Source: Algiphilus aromaticivorans DG1253 (GTDB lineage Bacteria > Pseudomonadota > Gammaproteobacteria > Nevskiales > Nevskiaceae). From it: DNA of 64,000 nucleotides. The notes under the pieces are model-generated. The model saw only the letters and a list, made by a program, of their open reading frames with translations, had not been told where the DNA came from and searched no databases. The stretch is from the NCBI RefSeq assembly GCF_000733765.1, contig NZ_JPOG01000001.1, positions 2,418,001 through 2,482,000 of the forward strand, in the 5' to 3' direction. Below are positions 1 through 14,587 of the stretch, piece after piece (within the stretch, counting starts at the first letter, position 1; each line of letters opens with the position of its first letter). The position numbers and the translations under genes were made by a program.

Positions 1-3531
<3,531 letters not shown>

Positions 3532-3557
3532 CACAATCTCCGTTGACAGCGCCCGGG

Positions 3558-7712
<4,155 letters not shown>

Positions 7713-7872
7713 CGGAGGCACCTGCTGCTGCTGAAAACCGGCCGCGACGCGAGGCGGCAAAGCCACCGCGCCGGGAATACGGGACTGGGGCATGACGTCG
7801 TCGCCTGCGGCGGACCGACGGCAGGCCCGAGGCCCGGTGACGGGGGATACACGCTCGGCAAGAACGCCAATA

Positions 7873-7896
7873 GCCGGGCGCCCGAAGGCACCCGGC
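7873..7896 (-). promoter_or_regulatory. 10-bp hairpin with UUCG tetraloop in the rplL-rpoB spacer
   Basis: On the minus strand, GCCGGGTGCC, TTCG and GGCGCCCGGC form a 10-bp stem (one G-U pair) capped by a UUCG tetraloop. No U tract follows, so it is not a standard terminator. In E. coli this spacer carries an attenuator and an RNase III site, and this hairpin is a candidate for the same role: setting the ribosomal protein to RNA polymerase ratio. Confidence 0.55.
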
Positions 7897-7934
7897 CATG
7901 ACGATCACCTGCGATAAAGGCGGACACCAAGGGT

Positions 7935-8321
7935 TTACTTGATCTCCACCTTCGCGCCGGCTTCCTCGAGCTTCTTCTTCATCGCCTCGGCGTCATCCTT
8001 GGAGACGTCTTCCTTCAGCTCCTTGGGCGCGCCTTCGACCAGGTCCTTGGCTTCCTTCAGCCCCAGACCGGTGACCTCGCGGACGGCCTTAATGACGCCG
8101 ACCTTGTTGTCGCCGAAGGAGGCGAGAACGACCGTGAACTCGGTCTGCTCTTCCGCCGCCTCGCCGCCGCCGGCGTCGCCGCCAGCAGCCGGACCGGCCG
8201 CGGCGACCGGGGCCGCAGCGGTCACGCCAAACTTGTCTTCCATTGCCTTGACGAGCTCGACGATGTCCATAACGGACTTCTCGGAGATGGCGTCGATGAT
8301 TTCTTCGTTGGACAGTGCCAT
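7935..8321 (-). CDS. rplL: 50S ribosomal protein L7/L12
   Basis: This is the acidic stalk protein that recruits translation factors to the ribosome, 128 residues. It has the N-terminal dimerisation helix ([20 protein letters not shown]), an Ala/Gly-rich hinge at about residues 37-55 and the C-terminal globular domain with VKAVRE-like and [12 protein letters not shown] sequences. A GAGGT Shine-Dalgarno precedes the ATG. It lies 75 nt after rplJ, matching the L10-L12 co-expression typical of the stalk operon. The hinge is somewhat Gly-rich but the length is normal. Confidence 0.97.
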   Translation of the reverse strand: MALSNEEIIDAISEKSVMDIVELVKAMEDKFGVTAAAPVAAAGPAAGGDAGGGEAAEEQTEFTVVLASFGDNKVGVIKAVREVTGLGLKEAKDLVEGAPKELKEDVSKDDAEAMKKKLEEAGAKVEIK

Positions 8322-8396
8322 GGTGTTACCTCAATTGAACGATTGTGTGGGAAAGCCTGATTGCGAAATGCATGCAGCGGATTCTCGGCGTGGCCC

Positions 8397-8924
8397 TCAG
8401 GCCGCCTTCTTGGCCTCTCCGACCGCCGACAGCGTGCGCACGAACTTGGCCGTGGGCTCGTTGAGCAGGCGGACGAAATTGCCGACGGGGGCCTTCATGG
8501 TTCCCATCAGCATTGCCAGTGCCTCGTCGCGCGTCGGCAGCGAGGCCAGGCGGTCGATTTCCGACGGCCCATAGGCGACACCGCCCATGGCGACCGACTT
8601 GACGACCAGTGCCGGATGCGTCTTGGCGAAATCCTTGATGACGCGACCGACCGACGACGGATCCTCGAGAGAGAATCCGAGCATGATCGGCCCAACAAGC
8701 GAGGGCGTCAGGCACTCGAAATCCGTGCCCTCCACCGCGCGCTTGGCCAGCGTGTTCTTCACCACGTGCAGATAGATATCACCCTCGCGGGCTTTTGCAC
8801 GCAGATCGTCCAGCTGACCGGCCTTGAGGCCGATGTACTCGGCCGCGACGGCCGAGTGCGCCTTCTTCGCGATTTCGCTGACTTCCGCTACCAGGGCTTG
8901 CTTCTGATGCAGCCGTATTGCCAT
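8397..8924 (-). CDS. rplJ: 50S ribosomal protein L10
   Basis: This is the base of the ribosomal stalk, which binds 23S rRNA and the L7/L12 dimers, 175 residues. The N-terminus (MAIRLHQKQALVAEVSEIAKK) and the GLKAGQLDDLRAKAR region are typical of L10; the C-terminal helix ends in Ala/Lys. An AGGAG Shine-Dalgarno lies 8 nt upstream of the ATG at 8924. The protein is expected to repress its own synthesis by binding the leader mapped at 9018-9090. It is followed directly by rplL. Confidence 0.97.
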   Translation of the reverse strand: MAIRLHQKQALVAEVSEIAKKAHSAVAAEYIGLKAGQLDDLRAKAREGDIYLHVVKNTLAKRAVEGTDFECLTPSLVGPIMLGFSLEDPSSVGRVIKDFAKTHPALVVKSVAMGGVAYGPSEIDRLASLPTRDEALAMLMGTMKAPVGNFVRLLNEPTAKFVRTLSAVGEAKKAA

Positions 8925-8957
8925 GTCTTCAATGCTCCTGGTGGCACATCACTCAAA

Positions 8958-8987
8958 GGGCGCCGGGCCGGGATTGACCCGGCGCCC
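8958..8987 (-). terminator. Attenuator-like hairpin just before rplJ
   Basis: A perfect 10-bp stem (GGGCGCCGGG / CCCGGCGCCC on the minus strand) with a 10-nt loop is followed only by TTTGAG, so the U tract is short. It lies between the L10 leader and the rplJ ribosome binding site, where a partial terminator could tune read-through. It may also be one more member of the hairpin-rich spacer family of this cluster. Confidence 0.45.
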
Positions 8988-9017
8988 CACCTGTACGGCG
9001 CACCCTCAAGGGGTGAA

Positions 9018-9090
9018 CACCGTCTGCGCAGGCCGCCTCGCGGCTTTTAATCCCTTGCGGAGCGATCCGCTCGGGCACCTGCGGTCTTGG
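9018..9090 (-). promoter_or_regulatory. L10 leader, autoregulatory binding site for L10(L12)4
   Basis: On the minus strand the spacer contains CCAAGACCGCAGGTGCC, a central hairpin, GGGATTAAAAGCC and CCTGCGCAGACGGTG. These are the hallmark blocks of the L10 leader upstream of rplJ in gammaproteobacteria, including the pairing of GACCGCAGG with CCTGCGCAGACGGT. It is the site where L10 in complex with L7/L12 represses translation of the operon. The assignment is by recognition of sequence and position. Confidence 0.8.
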
Positions 9091-9157
9091 ACGGCGTGGC
9101 TTTCACCACACAGTCAAGATTTCGTACTAACGAGCCGCCGAGACGACCCGCCGTTTG

Positions 9158-9853
9158 TCACTCGGGCAGGCTGGAAAGATCCACCGCCACGCCGGGCCCC
9201 ATCGTCGTCGACAGGATCACCTTGCGGAGGTAGCTGCCCTTGGAAGTCGTCGGCTTGGCCTTGCGGATATCGCGCAGCACCGCCGCGATGTTGTCGCGCA
9301 GCTGCTCGGTCGTGAAATCCGCCGCGCCGACTGCGCAGTGGATAACGCCGCCCTTGTCGGTACGGAACTTGGCCATACCAGCCTTGGCGTTACTCACCGC
9401 GGTGGCCACATCCGGCGTCACCGTGCCCGTCTTCGGGTTCGGCATCAGGCCACGCGGGCCGAGCAGCTGACCAAGGCCGCCGACAACGCGCATGGCTGCG
9501 GGCTCGGCGATGACGACCTGATAATCCAGCTCACCACCCTTCATACGCTCGGCCAGCTCCTCCATGCCCACCGCGTCGGCACCGGCAGCCTCGGCCTCCT
9601 CGGCCTTGGCGCCCTGCGCGAAGACCGCGACGCGGACATTCTTGCCGGAACCATGCGGCAGCACCGTGGAGCCACGGACATTCTGGTCGGACTTACGCGG
9701 ATCAACACCGAGGTTGATGGCCAGATCGACCGACTCGCGGAACTTCGCGGTCGAGCATTCGCTGAGCAGGCCCAGAGCCTCGTCGAGCGAGTAGTTCTTG
9801 CCCGGCTCAACCTTCTCGGCGAAAACCTTCTTGCGCTTCGTCATGCGTGCCAT
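9158..9853 (-). CDS. rplA: 50S ribosomal protein L1
   Basis: This is the L1 stalk protein, which contacts 23S rRNA near the E site and in many bacteria represses its own rplKA mRNA; 231 residues. The start at 9853 ([15 protein letters not shown]) matches L1 N-termini. The frame runs 81 nt further upstream into rplK, but that extension is not L1-like. A GGAGG Shine-Dalgarno inside the end of rplK precedes the ATG, and only one base separates the rplK stop from the rplA start, indicating translational coupling. The internal sequence [15 protein letters not shown] is the L1 signature. Confidence 0.97.
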   Translation of the reverse strand: MARMTKRKKVFAEKVEPGKNYSLDEALGLLSECSTAKFRESVDLAINLGVDPRKSDQNVRGSTVLPHGSGKNVRVAVFAQGAKAEEAEAAGADAVGMEELAERMKGGELDYQVVIAEPAAMRVVGGLGQLLGPRGLMPNPKTGTVTPDVATAVSNAKAGMAKFRTDKGGVIHCAVGAADFTTEQLRDNIAAVLRDIRKAKPTTSKGSYLRKVILSTTMGPGVAVDLSSLPE

Positions 9854-9854
9854 C

Positions 9855-10286
9855 TCAGACGCCCTCCACATCGACGCCCATGGAACGGGCAGAGCCGGCG
9901 ATAGTGCGCACCGCCGCGTCCATGTCGGCCGCATTGAGATCCGGCCACTTGGTATTGGCGATCTCTTCCAGCTGCGCGCGGGAAATCTTGCCGACCTTCT
10001 TGGTGTTCGGCGTGCCGCTGCCGGACTTCAGATTCAGCGCCTTCTTGATGAGCACGCCCGCGGGCGGCGTCTTCGTGATGAAGGTGAAGGAGCGATCCGC
10101 GTAGACCGTGATGACGACGGGCGTCGGCAGCCCGGCTTCGATGTTCTGCGTCTCGGCGTTGAAGGCCTTGCAGAACTCCATGATGTTCACGCCCTGCTGA
10201 CCCAGCGCCGGGCCGACGGGCGGCGACGGATTCGCCTTGCCTGCAGGAATCTGCAGCTTGATGTAGCCCTTTACTTTCTTTGCCAT
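9855..10286 (-). CDS. rplK: 50S ribosomal protein L11
   Basis: This is the GTPase-centre protein that binds the 1070 region of 23S rRNA and is needed for RelA-dependent stringent signalling; 143 residues. It begins [20 protein letters not shown] and has the [19 protein letters not shown] signature. The Pro-rich N-domain is joined to the C-terminal RNA-binding domain, which ends near [17 protein letters not shown]. It is the first ribosomal protein gene after nusG but is separated from it by a 311-bp repeat-filled spacer, so it probably has its own promoter, as in E. coli. Confidence 0.97.
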   Translation of the reverse strand: MAKKVKGYIKLQIPAGKANPSPPVGPALGQQGVNIMEFCKAFNAETQNIEAGLPTPVVITVYADRSFTFITKTPPAGVLIKKALNLKSGSGTPNTKKVGKISRAQLEEIANTKWPDLNAADMDAAVRTIAGSARSMGVDVEGV

Positions 10287-10597
10287 GCTCTTTTTCGCTT
10301 CCTAAGGTGGGTACGAACGCCTTGCGGCTCCCCTGGGTGTCGGCGCTTCAGCTTCCTACGAAGCGCCGTCAGTAATCGATGTCCTGCCTGCGACCATCCG
10401 TGGTGCGTGCTTCATGCCCGGCCATCCATGGCCCGGCGTTCGCCGGTTTCCGGCTGCCACCGGCAGCCCGCCAAACTGCGCTTTACCGCTTCAATCCTCG
10501 TCCTGCCTCTAACCCTCCATGGTGCGTGGTTCCTGCCGGGCCATCCATGGCCCGGCGTTCGCCTTATTCCGGCTGCCACCGGCAGCCGGAATAAGGC
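10287..10597. repeat. Repeat-filled nusG-rplK spacer: two direct repeats, 119 bp apart
   Basis: No gene is seen in this 311-bp stretch. Bases 10382-10468 and 10501-10587 align without gaps at a fixed offset of 119 bp and are mostly identical over 87 bp. Each copy carries the palindromic GGCCATCCATGGCC block, then CGGCGTTCGCC, then a hairpin with core GGCTGCC-ACC-GGCAGCC. The blocks CATGGCCCGG and CGTTCGCC recur in the tuf-tRNA spacer near 13600, so this is the same mosaic repeat family. Confidence 0.8.
10562..10596 (-). repeat. Perfect 16-bp hairpin directly after the nusG stop
   Basis: CCTTATTCCGGCTGCC and its exact reverse complement flank a 3-nt loop, starting two bases after the nusG stop codon. 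No U tract follows on the minus strand, so it is not a canonical terminator. It could block 3' exonucleases or act in Rho-dependent termination. It is the extended form of the hairpin core shared by the two direct repeats in this spacer. Confidence 0.8.
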
Positions 10598-11131
10598 TCA
10601 CCCCTTCTCGACCTGCGAGAAGTCCAGCTCCACGGGCGTCGAGCGCCCGAAGATGAGAACGGCCACGCGCAGGCGGCTCTTCTCGTAGTTGACTTCCTCG
10701 ACGACGCCGTTGAAGTCCGCGAAGGGGCCGTCGATGACCCGGACTGTCTCGCCCGGCTCGAAGAGCGTCTTCGGGCGGGGCTTCTCGACCGATTCCTCGA
10801 CCCGGTTCAGGATGGTGTTGGCCTCCTTCTCCGAGATCGGCGCCGGCTTGTCGGGCGTGCCGCCGATGAAGCCGAGCACGCGCGGCGTCGACTTGACCAG
10901 ATGCCAGGCCTCCTCGCTCATGTCGATCTGCACGAGCACGTAGCCCGGAAAGAACTTGCGCTCGGTGGTGCGCTTGACGCCGTCGCGGACCTCGACAACC
11001 TCCTCGGTCGGCACTAGGATGTCACCGAAGTGATCCTGCAGTCCTTCGCGCTGAATGCGCTCCTGAAGCGCGCGCTTGACGTGGTTCTCGTACTGCGAGT
11101 ACGCATGCACGACATACCATCTCATCGCCAT
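10598..11131 (-). CDS. nusG: Transcription termination/antitermination factor NusG
   Basis: NusG binds the RNA polymerase clamp and links it to Rho or to the ribosome via S10; 177 residues. The NGN domain ([39 protein letters not shown]) covers about residues 4-115, and the KOW domain ([22 protein letters not shown]) covers about 125-177. The frame allows starts at 11131 or 11125 (MRWYVV); the upstream one is kept because it leaves a 3-nt gap to the secE stop. It forms the conserved secE-nusG pair. Confidence 0.97.
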   Translation of the reverse strand: MAMRWYVVHAYSQYENHVKRALQERIQREGLQDHFGDILVPTEEVVEVRDGVKRTTERKFFPGYVLVQIDMSEEAWHLVKSTPRVLGFIGGTPDKPAPISEKEANTILNRVEESVEKPRPKTLFEPGETVRVIDGPFADFNGVVEEVNYEKSRLRVAVLIFGRSTPVELDFSQVEKG

Positions 11132-11134
11132 CGA

Positions 11135-11512
11135 CTAACCCCTTCCCGTCAGAAGCTGCACCGCCCAGAGCAGGAAGGAATCCAGCCCCCAGAGGAAGAG
11201 CGCCACGATCAGTACCACCACTGCGATGAGCAGGGTGGTCTGCACGCTCTCCTGACGCGTCGGGAAGGTGGTCTTGCGCATCTCGATGCGCGCACCCACC
11301 AGATACCCCCAGGCCGTCCGGCCATTCGCAGTCTGGTAGAACATGAAGGCAGCCGCCCCTACTGACGCCACGACAATGGCGGCGCGCACGGCCACGTTGT
11401 ACTCCGGCTGCAGGAGATAGAAGGCGGCGACACCGCCGACGACCACCGCCAGCGCGGCCAGCATCCAGAGGGTGTCCAGACTGCCGCCGGATGCTTGCTT
11501 GGAATTGCTCAT
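11135..11512 (-). CDS. secE: Preprotein translocase subunit SecE
   Basis: This is an essential subunit of the SecYEG channel in the inner membrane; 125 residues. It is the three-helix proteobacterial form: hydrophobic segments lie at about residues 15-33, 42-58 and 92-115. The conserved cytoplasmic amphipathic stretch (EMRKTTFPTRQESVQTTLLI) precedes the last helix. It lies between tRNA-Trp and nusG, with 3 nt to nusG, and is presumably transcribed from the promoter placed at 11709-11737. Confidence 0.95.
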   Translation of the reverse strand: MSNSKQASGGSLDTLWMLAALAVVVGGVAAFYLLQPEYNVAVRAAIVVASVGAAAFMFYQTANGRTAWGYLVGARIEMRKTTFPTRQESVQTTLLIAVVVLIVALFLWGLDSFLLWAVQLLTGRG

Positions 11513-11574
11513 GAATCAGCGCTTGAAGTTGGTTCGGCCGAATCTGGCCGGTATAGCGAAACCCTGCCGCAGGC

Positions 11575-11650
<76 letters not shown>

Positions 11651-11696
11651 GGACTTGTTTTGCCCGCCGCGCCGGACCTTCGCTAGCACATGAAAA

Positions 11697-11737
11697 CGCG
11701 GGGCGCGCATTGTACGCGCGCCCCGCGCAAATGCAAA
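11697..11737 (-). promoter_or_regulatory. Hairpin with promoter: tuf terminator and/or tRNA-Trp-secE-nusG promoter
   Basis: Bases 11697-11727 form a 12-bp GC-rich stem with a 7-nt loop and are followed on the minus strand by TTTTC, so they could terminate tuf. The same sequence also holds a promoter: TTTGCA (11737-11732), exactly 17 nt, then TACAAT (11714-11709), whose bases lie mainly in the hairpin loop. A GC-rich discriminator follows, as in growth-rate-controlled stable RNA promoters. Both readings are inference; they may act together. Confidence 0.6.
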
Positions 11738-11747
11738 GTTTTCGACT

Positions 11748-12938
<1,191 letters not shown>

Positions 12939-13031
12939 GCTCCAACCTAGTTGTGTTGCGTGTCAGAAGAGGTGCGAAATGCGAAATGCGCCGTCGCCCT
13001 TTTGATCCCCCGAGAGCTCGGCAAGCGCGCG

Positions 13032-13061
13032 ATGTTAATGGGCTCGGGTGCAGCTTCGCAA
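13032..13061 (-). promoter_or_regulatory. Possible tuf promoter
   Basis: On the minus strand TTGCGA (13061-13056), an 18-nt spacer and TAACAT (13037-13032) give four of six matches at each box, followed by a CGCGCGC discriminator. It lies 94 nt upstream of the tuf start. The long repeat-filled gap to the tRNAs makes a separate tuf promoter reasonable, but the boxes are weak. Confidence 0.3.
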
Positions 13062-13251
13062 GCCGAGGCGGCTGCCAGGGTCGACTTTGGGTGCGCTTCG
13101 CGCCTTCCTGGAGAGGGGTTGGGACGCGTTCTTGCCTGGCGACTGGGCGTTGCTGCGCTGCGGCGTGCCGCTGGCATGTCGCAGAACGGCTGGAATCGGG
13201 AGAAGCAATGCACGAAGCGGATTTATGACATCTCGTGCAGCGATCGCCGCT

Positions 13252-13285
13252 GTCACTAGACTCCGCTCCTGCCTCGTCGAGTGAC
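13252..13285 (-). repeat. Conserved-loop hairpin, copy 1
   Basis: This is a 34-nt hairpin. The minus strand reads GTCACT-C-GAC, loop GAGGCAGGAGCGGA, then GTC-T-AGTGAC: a 9-bp stem interrupted by one mismatch. The loop differs from the other copies at one position. It is followed on the plus strand by a second hairpin, as in all copies. Confidence 0.75.
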
Positions 13286-13661
13286 CCGGCCCAGGCATTC
13301 TTGGCCCGAGCGTTCGCCGCGCTACGACCTGCGACCGGCAAGTCGGTCGCGGCTACACGGCCGGTAAAACGCAAACGCACTGACCACTGCATATCTCGCG
13401 CAGCGATCGCCGCAGTCACTAAGCTCGGTCTTCCTGACCTCGTCGCTGATTCGCCGGTCGCATCCCCGCTGCGCGGGGCCCCTGCTCCTCGGCTCACAGC
13501 TCCAAGTGACCCGGCCCGGGCCTTTGGGCTGCGCTTCCTGCTCCGCCCAAAGTCCAGGGCGCACTTCCTGTGTGCCCGTCGGGCGCTTCGCGCCCGACCC
13601 ATGGCCCGGGCGTTCGCCGCGCTGCGACTTGCCACTGGCAAGTCGGTCGCGGCGAACCCAG

Positions 13662-13700
13662 ATTCGAACTGGCTCTCTGTCCGAGGTCGCCAGTTCGAAT
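13662..13700. repeat. Inverted pair of tRNA-Thr TpsiC-arm fragments
   Basis: ATTCGAACTGGC (13662-13673) and its exact complement GCCAGTTCGAAT (13689-13700) face each other across 15 nt. Both match the TpsiC arm of the tRNA-Thr gene that starts 56 bp to the right. The right-hand copy extends to 18 nt complementary to the tRNA (13683-13700 against 13772-13789). The fragments are therefore tRNA-derived and were copied in both orientations. Confidence 0.85.
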
Positions 13701-13755
13701 AGCGCCCAAACAAAAAGAGCGCCGCAGCTTCCGCCTTGGCGCCCTCTCCTGATCT

Positions 13756-13831
13756 TGGTGCCCACCGCCAGATTCGAACTGGCGACCTCACCCTTACCAA
13801 GGGTGTGCTCTACCAACTGAGCTAGGTGGGC
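13756..13831 (-). tRNA. tRNA-Thr (GGT)
   Basis: This is a complete 76-nt cloverleaf. The 5' end is GCCCACCTAGCTCAGTTGG, the anticodon loop is TTGGTAA (anticodon GGT), the T arm is CCAGTTCGAATCTGG and CCA is encoded. It is the last tRNA before tuf, the position of thrT in E. coli. Confidence 0.96.
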
Positions 13832-14006
13832 GTTGTGCTGAATATTACCGCTACTGCTGCTTGACCGCAGTCACTGGACTCGGCTCCTGCCTCGTCAAGT
13901 GACCCGGGCCGGGCCTTCCTGGCCCGCCCGCTGAAGCGCATGGCTTCAGCCCAACTGAGCTAGGTGGGCGTTGTGCTCAATAATACCGCTGCTGCTACCA
14001 GTTTAC
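13832..14006. repeat. Hairpin module with duplicated tRNA-Thr 5' end
   Basis: The first 19 nt of tRNA-Thr (13813-13831) are repeated exactly at 13951-13969, 138 bp away, together with a diverged copy of the 29-nt leader. Between them, on the plus strand, are the 34-nt conserved-loop hairpin (13870-13903), a second hairpin with loop TTCCT, and GCTGAAGC-GCATG-GCTTCAGC. The copied tRNA stops in the D loop at G19, where the hairpin starts. Confidence 0.85.
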
Positions 14007-14080
14007 TGGAGCGGGTGATGGGGATCGAACCCACATAACCAGCTTGGAAGGCTGGGGCTCTACCATTGAGCTACACCCGC
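14007..14080 (-). tRNA. tRNA-Gly (TCC)
   Basis: This is a complete 74-nt cloverleaf. The 5' end is GCGGGTGTAGCTCAATGG, the anticodon loop is CTTCCAA (anticodon TCC), the T arm is GTGGGTTCGATCCCC and CCA is encoded. It corresponds in position to glyT of the E. coli tufB operon. Confidence 0.96.
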
Positions 14081-14421
14081 ATACGTTGCGAATAGTAGCT
14101 TTTCCGCCACTTGGCCGCAGTCACTAGACTCGGCTCCTGCCTCGTCAAGTGACCCGGGCTGAGCCGTCCTGGCTCAGCCGCTGAAGCGCATGGCTTCAGC
14201 CCATTGAGCTACACCCGCATTTCGTCGCGAATAGTAGCTTTTCCGCCGCTTGGCCGCAGTCACTAGACTCGGCTCCTGCCTCGTCAAGTGACCCGGGCTG
14301 AGCCGTCCTGGCTCAGCCGCTGAAGCGCATGGCTTCAGCCCATTGAGCTACACCCGCGTTTAGTGCGAATGGTAGCCCTTCCGCTGCTTGGCTGCCGCCT
14401 CGCAGCGAGGCTTGGAGAAGA
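14081..14421. repeat. Two tandem 138-139 bp units with truncated tRNA-Gly 5' ends
   Basis: The 18-nt tRNA-Gly 5' end at 14063-14080 recurs exactly at 14201-14218 and 14340-14357. Each extra copy is followed by a leader-like AT-containing stretch (GAATAGTAGCTTTTCC, slightly changed in the second) and preceded by the module of three hairpins. Conserved-loop hairpins lie at 14120-14153 and 14259-14292. The breakpoint in the tRNA D loop is the same as for tRNA-Thr. No gene is present; 14358-14421 is plain spacer before tRNA-Tyr. Confidence 0.88.
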
Positions 14422-14506
14422 TGGTGGAGGGGGTAGGATTCGAACCTACGAAGGCTAAGCCAGCAGATTTACAGTCTGCCCTCGTTGACCGCTTGAGTAC
14501 CCCTCC
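14422..14506 (-). tRNA. tRNA-Tyr (GTA)
   Basis: This is an 85-nt type II tRNA with a long variable arm. The 5' end is GGAGGGGTACTCAAGCGG, the anticodon loop is CTGTAAA (anticodon GTA), the T arm is GTAGGTTCGAATCCTAC and CCA is encoded. It is the first gene of the tRNA-tuf transcript. Confidence 0.96.
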
Positions 14507-14558
14507 GGATACGTACTCGGATAGCGTTTACAGGCTTTGCCCCCGAGCGAGGGCGCGT

Positions 14559-14587
14559 ATTGTCGTTTCGCGGGGGTGAGCCGTCAA
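14559..14587 (-). promoter_or_regulatory. Promoter of the tRNA-Tyr-Gly-Thr(-tuf) operon
   Basis: On the minus strand TTGACG (14587-14582), exactly 17 nt, then GACAAT (14564-14559), followed by the GC-rich discriminator ACGCGCCC. Transcription would start about 45 nt before tRNA-Tyr. The -35 box overlaps the hrpB stop codon. The GC-rich discriminator is the type expected for stringently controlled stable RNA genes. Confidence 0.6.

Larger units (their letters stand above)
12939..13755. repeat. 817-bp hairpin-rich spacer between tRNA-Thr and tuf
   Basis: No convincing gene is present; the open frames crossing it change frame between repeat copies. It is a string of inverted repeats. Two related modules, 13231-13352 and 13393-13654, both begin TCTCG(T/C)GCAGCGATCGCCGC and end CGGTCGCGGC. 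The second has an internal expansion carrying extra hairpins at 13557-13577 and near 13578-13598 (GTCGGGCGC-TTC-GCGCCCGAC), and both end in the AAGTCGGTCGC hairpin block. The part next to tuf (12961-13230) is less repetitive and may hold a tuf promoter. Confidence 0.75.

Noticed and set aside
7713-7793. Alternative upstream rpoB start at 7793
   Set aside because: The extra 27 residues are not found in RpoB, and the canonical [15 protein letters not shown] start is present downstream.
14081-14357. Tandem 138-139 bp units considered as a CRISPR array or extra tRNA genes
   Set aside because: Repeats are too long and too few, with no spacers or cas genes. Only the first 18 nt of a tRNA are present, so no cloverleaf can form.
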